DNA of 5,401 nucleotides from Bifidobacterium breve (lineage in GTDB: Bacteria > Actinomycetota > Actinomycetes > S36-B12). Location of the stretch: positions 1-5,401 of the forward strand of contig CAMCYV010000103.1 of assembly GCA_945885645.1 (NCBI GenBank), written 5' to 3'. The first letter of the stretch is position 1, and each line of letters opens with the position of its first letter. Both the position numbers and the translations under genes were made by a program. The notes beneath the pieces were generated by a model that saw only the letters and a list, made by a program, of their open reading frames with translations, had not been told where the DNA came from and did no database searches. Of this stretch, positions 5,234-5,401 are shown one piece after another.

Positions 5234-5401
5234 TTAAGCGGGGAGGATTCGCCCCATACCGGTGTAGCTACGACCCCACCAAGATCCGGAGATCGGACTA
5301 ACGCGAACGCTTTTGCCAGCATTGGGGGCATCGATCATTTTTCCGTTACCAATGTAAATACCAACGTGGTGTGCTCCGCCTTGGAAAAAGAAGACGAGGT
5401 C
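5234..5401 (-). CDS. NlpC/P60 peptidoglycan endopeptidase, C-terminal end (runs off right edge)
   Basis: The last 55 codons of a gene entering from the right edge show the C-terminal part of the NlpC/P60 cysteine peptidase fold: DLVFFF, then HHVGIYIGNGKMIDAPNAG, then VRVSPI and a final SYTGMGRILPA before TAA. These enzymes cleave peptide stems of peptidoglycan outside the cell. The catalytic His is the second of the HH pair (residue 12 of the fragment); the third polar residue, 12 positions later as in Spr and RipA, is Asp 24 rather than His or Glu. The catalytic Cys and any signal peptide or repeats lie outside the window. It converges on the kinase gene with 20 bp between stops and is probably an unrelated transcription unit. 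Confidence 0.88.
   Translation of the reverse strand, partial: DLVFFFQGGAHHVGIYIGNGKMIDAPNAGKSVRVSPISGSWWGRSYTGMGRILPA

Noticed and set aside
5240..5255. GGGG...CCCC inverted repeat after the kinase gene, considered as a terminator
   Set aside because: The stem is only 4 bp, there is no T-run on either strand, and it lies inside the NlpC/P60 coding sequence.

Overview
The window looks like chromosomal DNA of an actinobacterium of moderate GC content. This is inferred from the histidine kinase (an H-box of the ASHHLRSPL type, common in actinobacterial kinases), a RipA-like NlpC/P60 tail, ATGA/GTGA start-stop overlaps, and start codons that look leaderless. A low-to-mid-GC Microbacteriaceae-like organism would fit, but the sequence alone cannot establish this.

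Layout. Five genes read leftwards from a divergent control region at about 3117-3216. In order of transcription they are: a PepSY-like exported protein with a very acidic Tyr/Glu/Asp tail (2556-3116); a small membrane-anchored protein of unknown function with a probable coiled coil (2132-2563); the FAD:protein FMN transferase ApbE (1173-2135); a ferric-reductase-like haem-b membrane protein (502-1176); and, after a 117-bp gap, the N-terminal part of a divergent MoeA-like molybdopterin molybdotransferase that runs off the left edge (1-384). The first four overlap one another by 4-8 bp and form a tight operon. Reading rightwards from the same control region are an OmpR-family response regulator (3217-3867) and its sensor kinase (3864-5213), overlapping at GTGA. 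The 3' end of a NlpC/P60 peptidoglycan hydrolase gene (5234-5401, minus strand) converges on the kinase gene.

How the genes may work together (inference). ApbE, a haem-b ferric-reductase-like protein and a PepSY-like exported protein resemble the flavin-based transmembrane electron-transfer loci known in many bacteria. This one has no recognisable FMN_bind acceptor protein in the window. The adjacent two-component system probably controls the operon: four GTT/GGT-headed units with about 10-bp phasing lie between the two start codons, overlapping a TTGACT -35-like hexamer of the leftward operon and lying just upstream of the promoter region of the regulator gene.

The most unusual DNA is the 117-bp gap before the MoeA-like gene. 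It holds nine perfect CCAGGT hexamers bracketed by CTAGGT. Next to the array is a 14-bp inverted repeat that, in the mRNA, would place the Shine-Dalgarno sequence and both candidate GUG starts in the loop of a hairpin.
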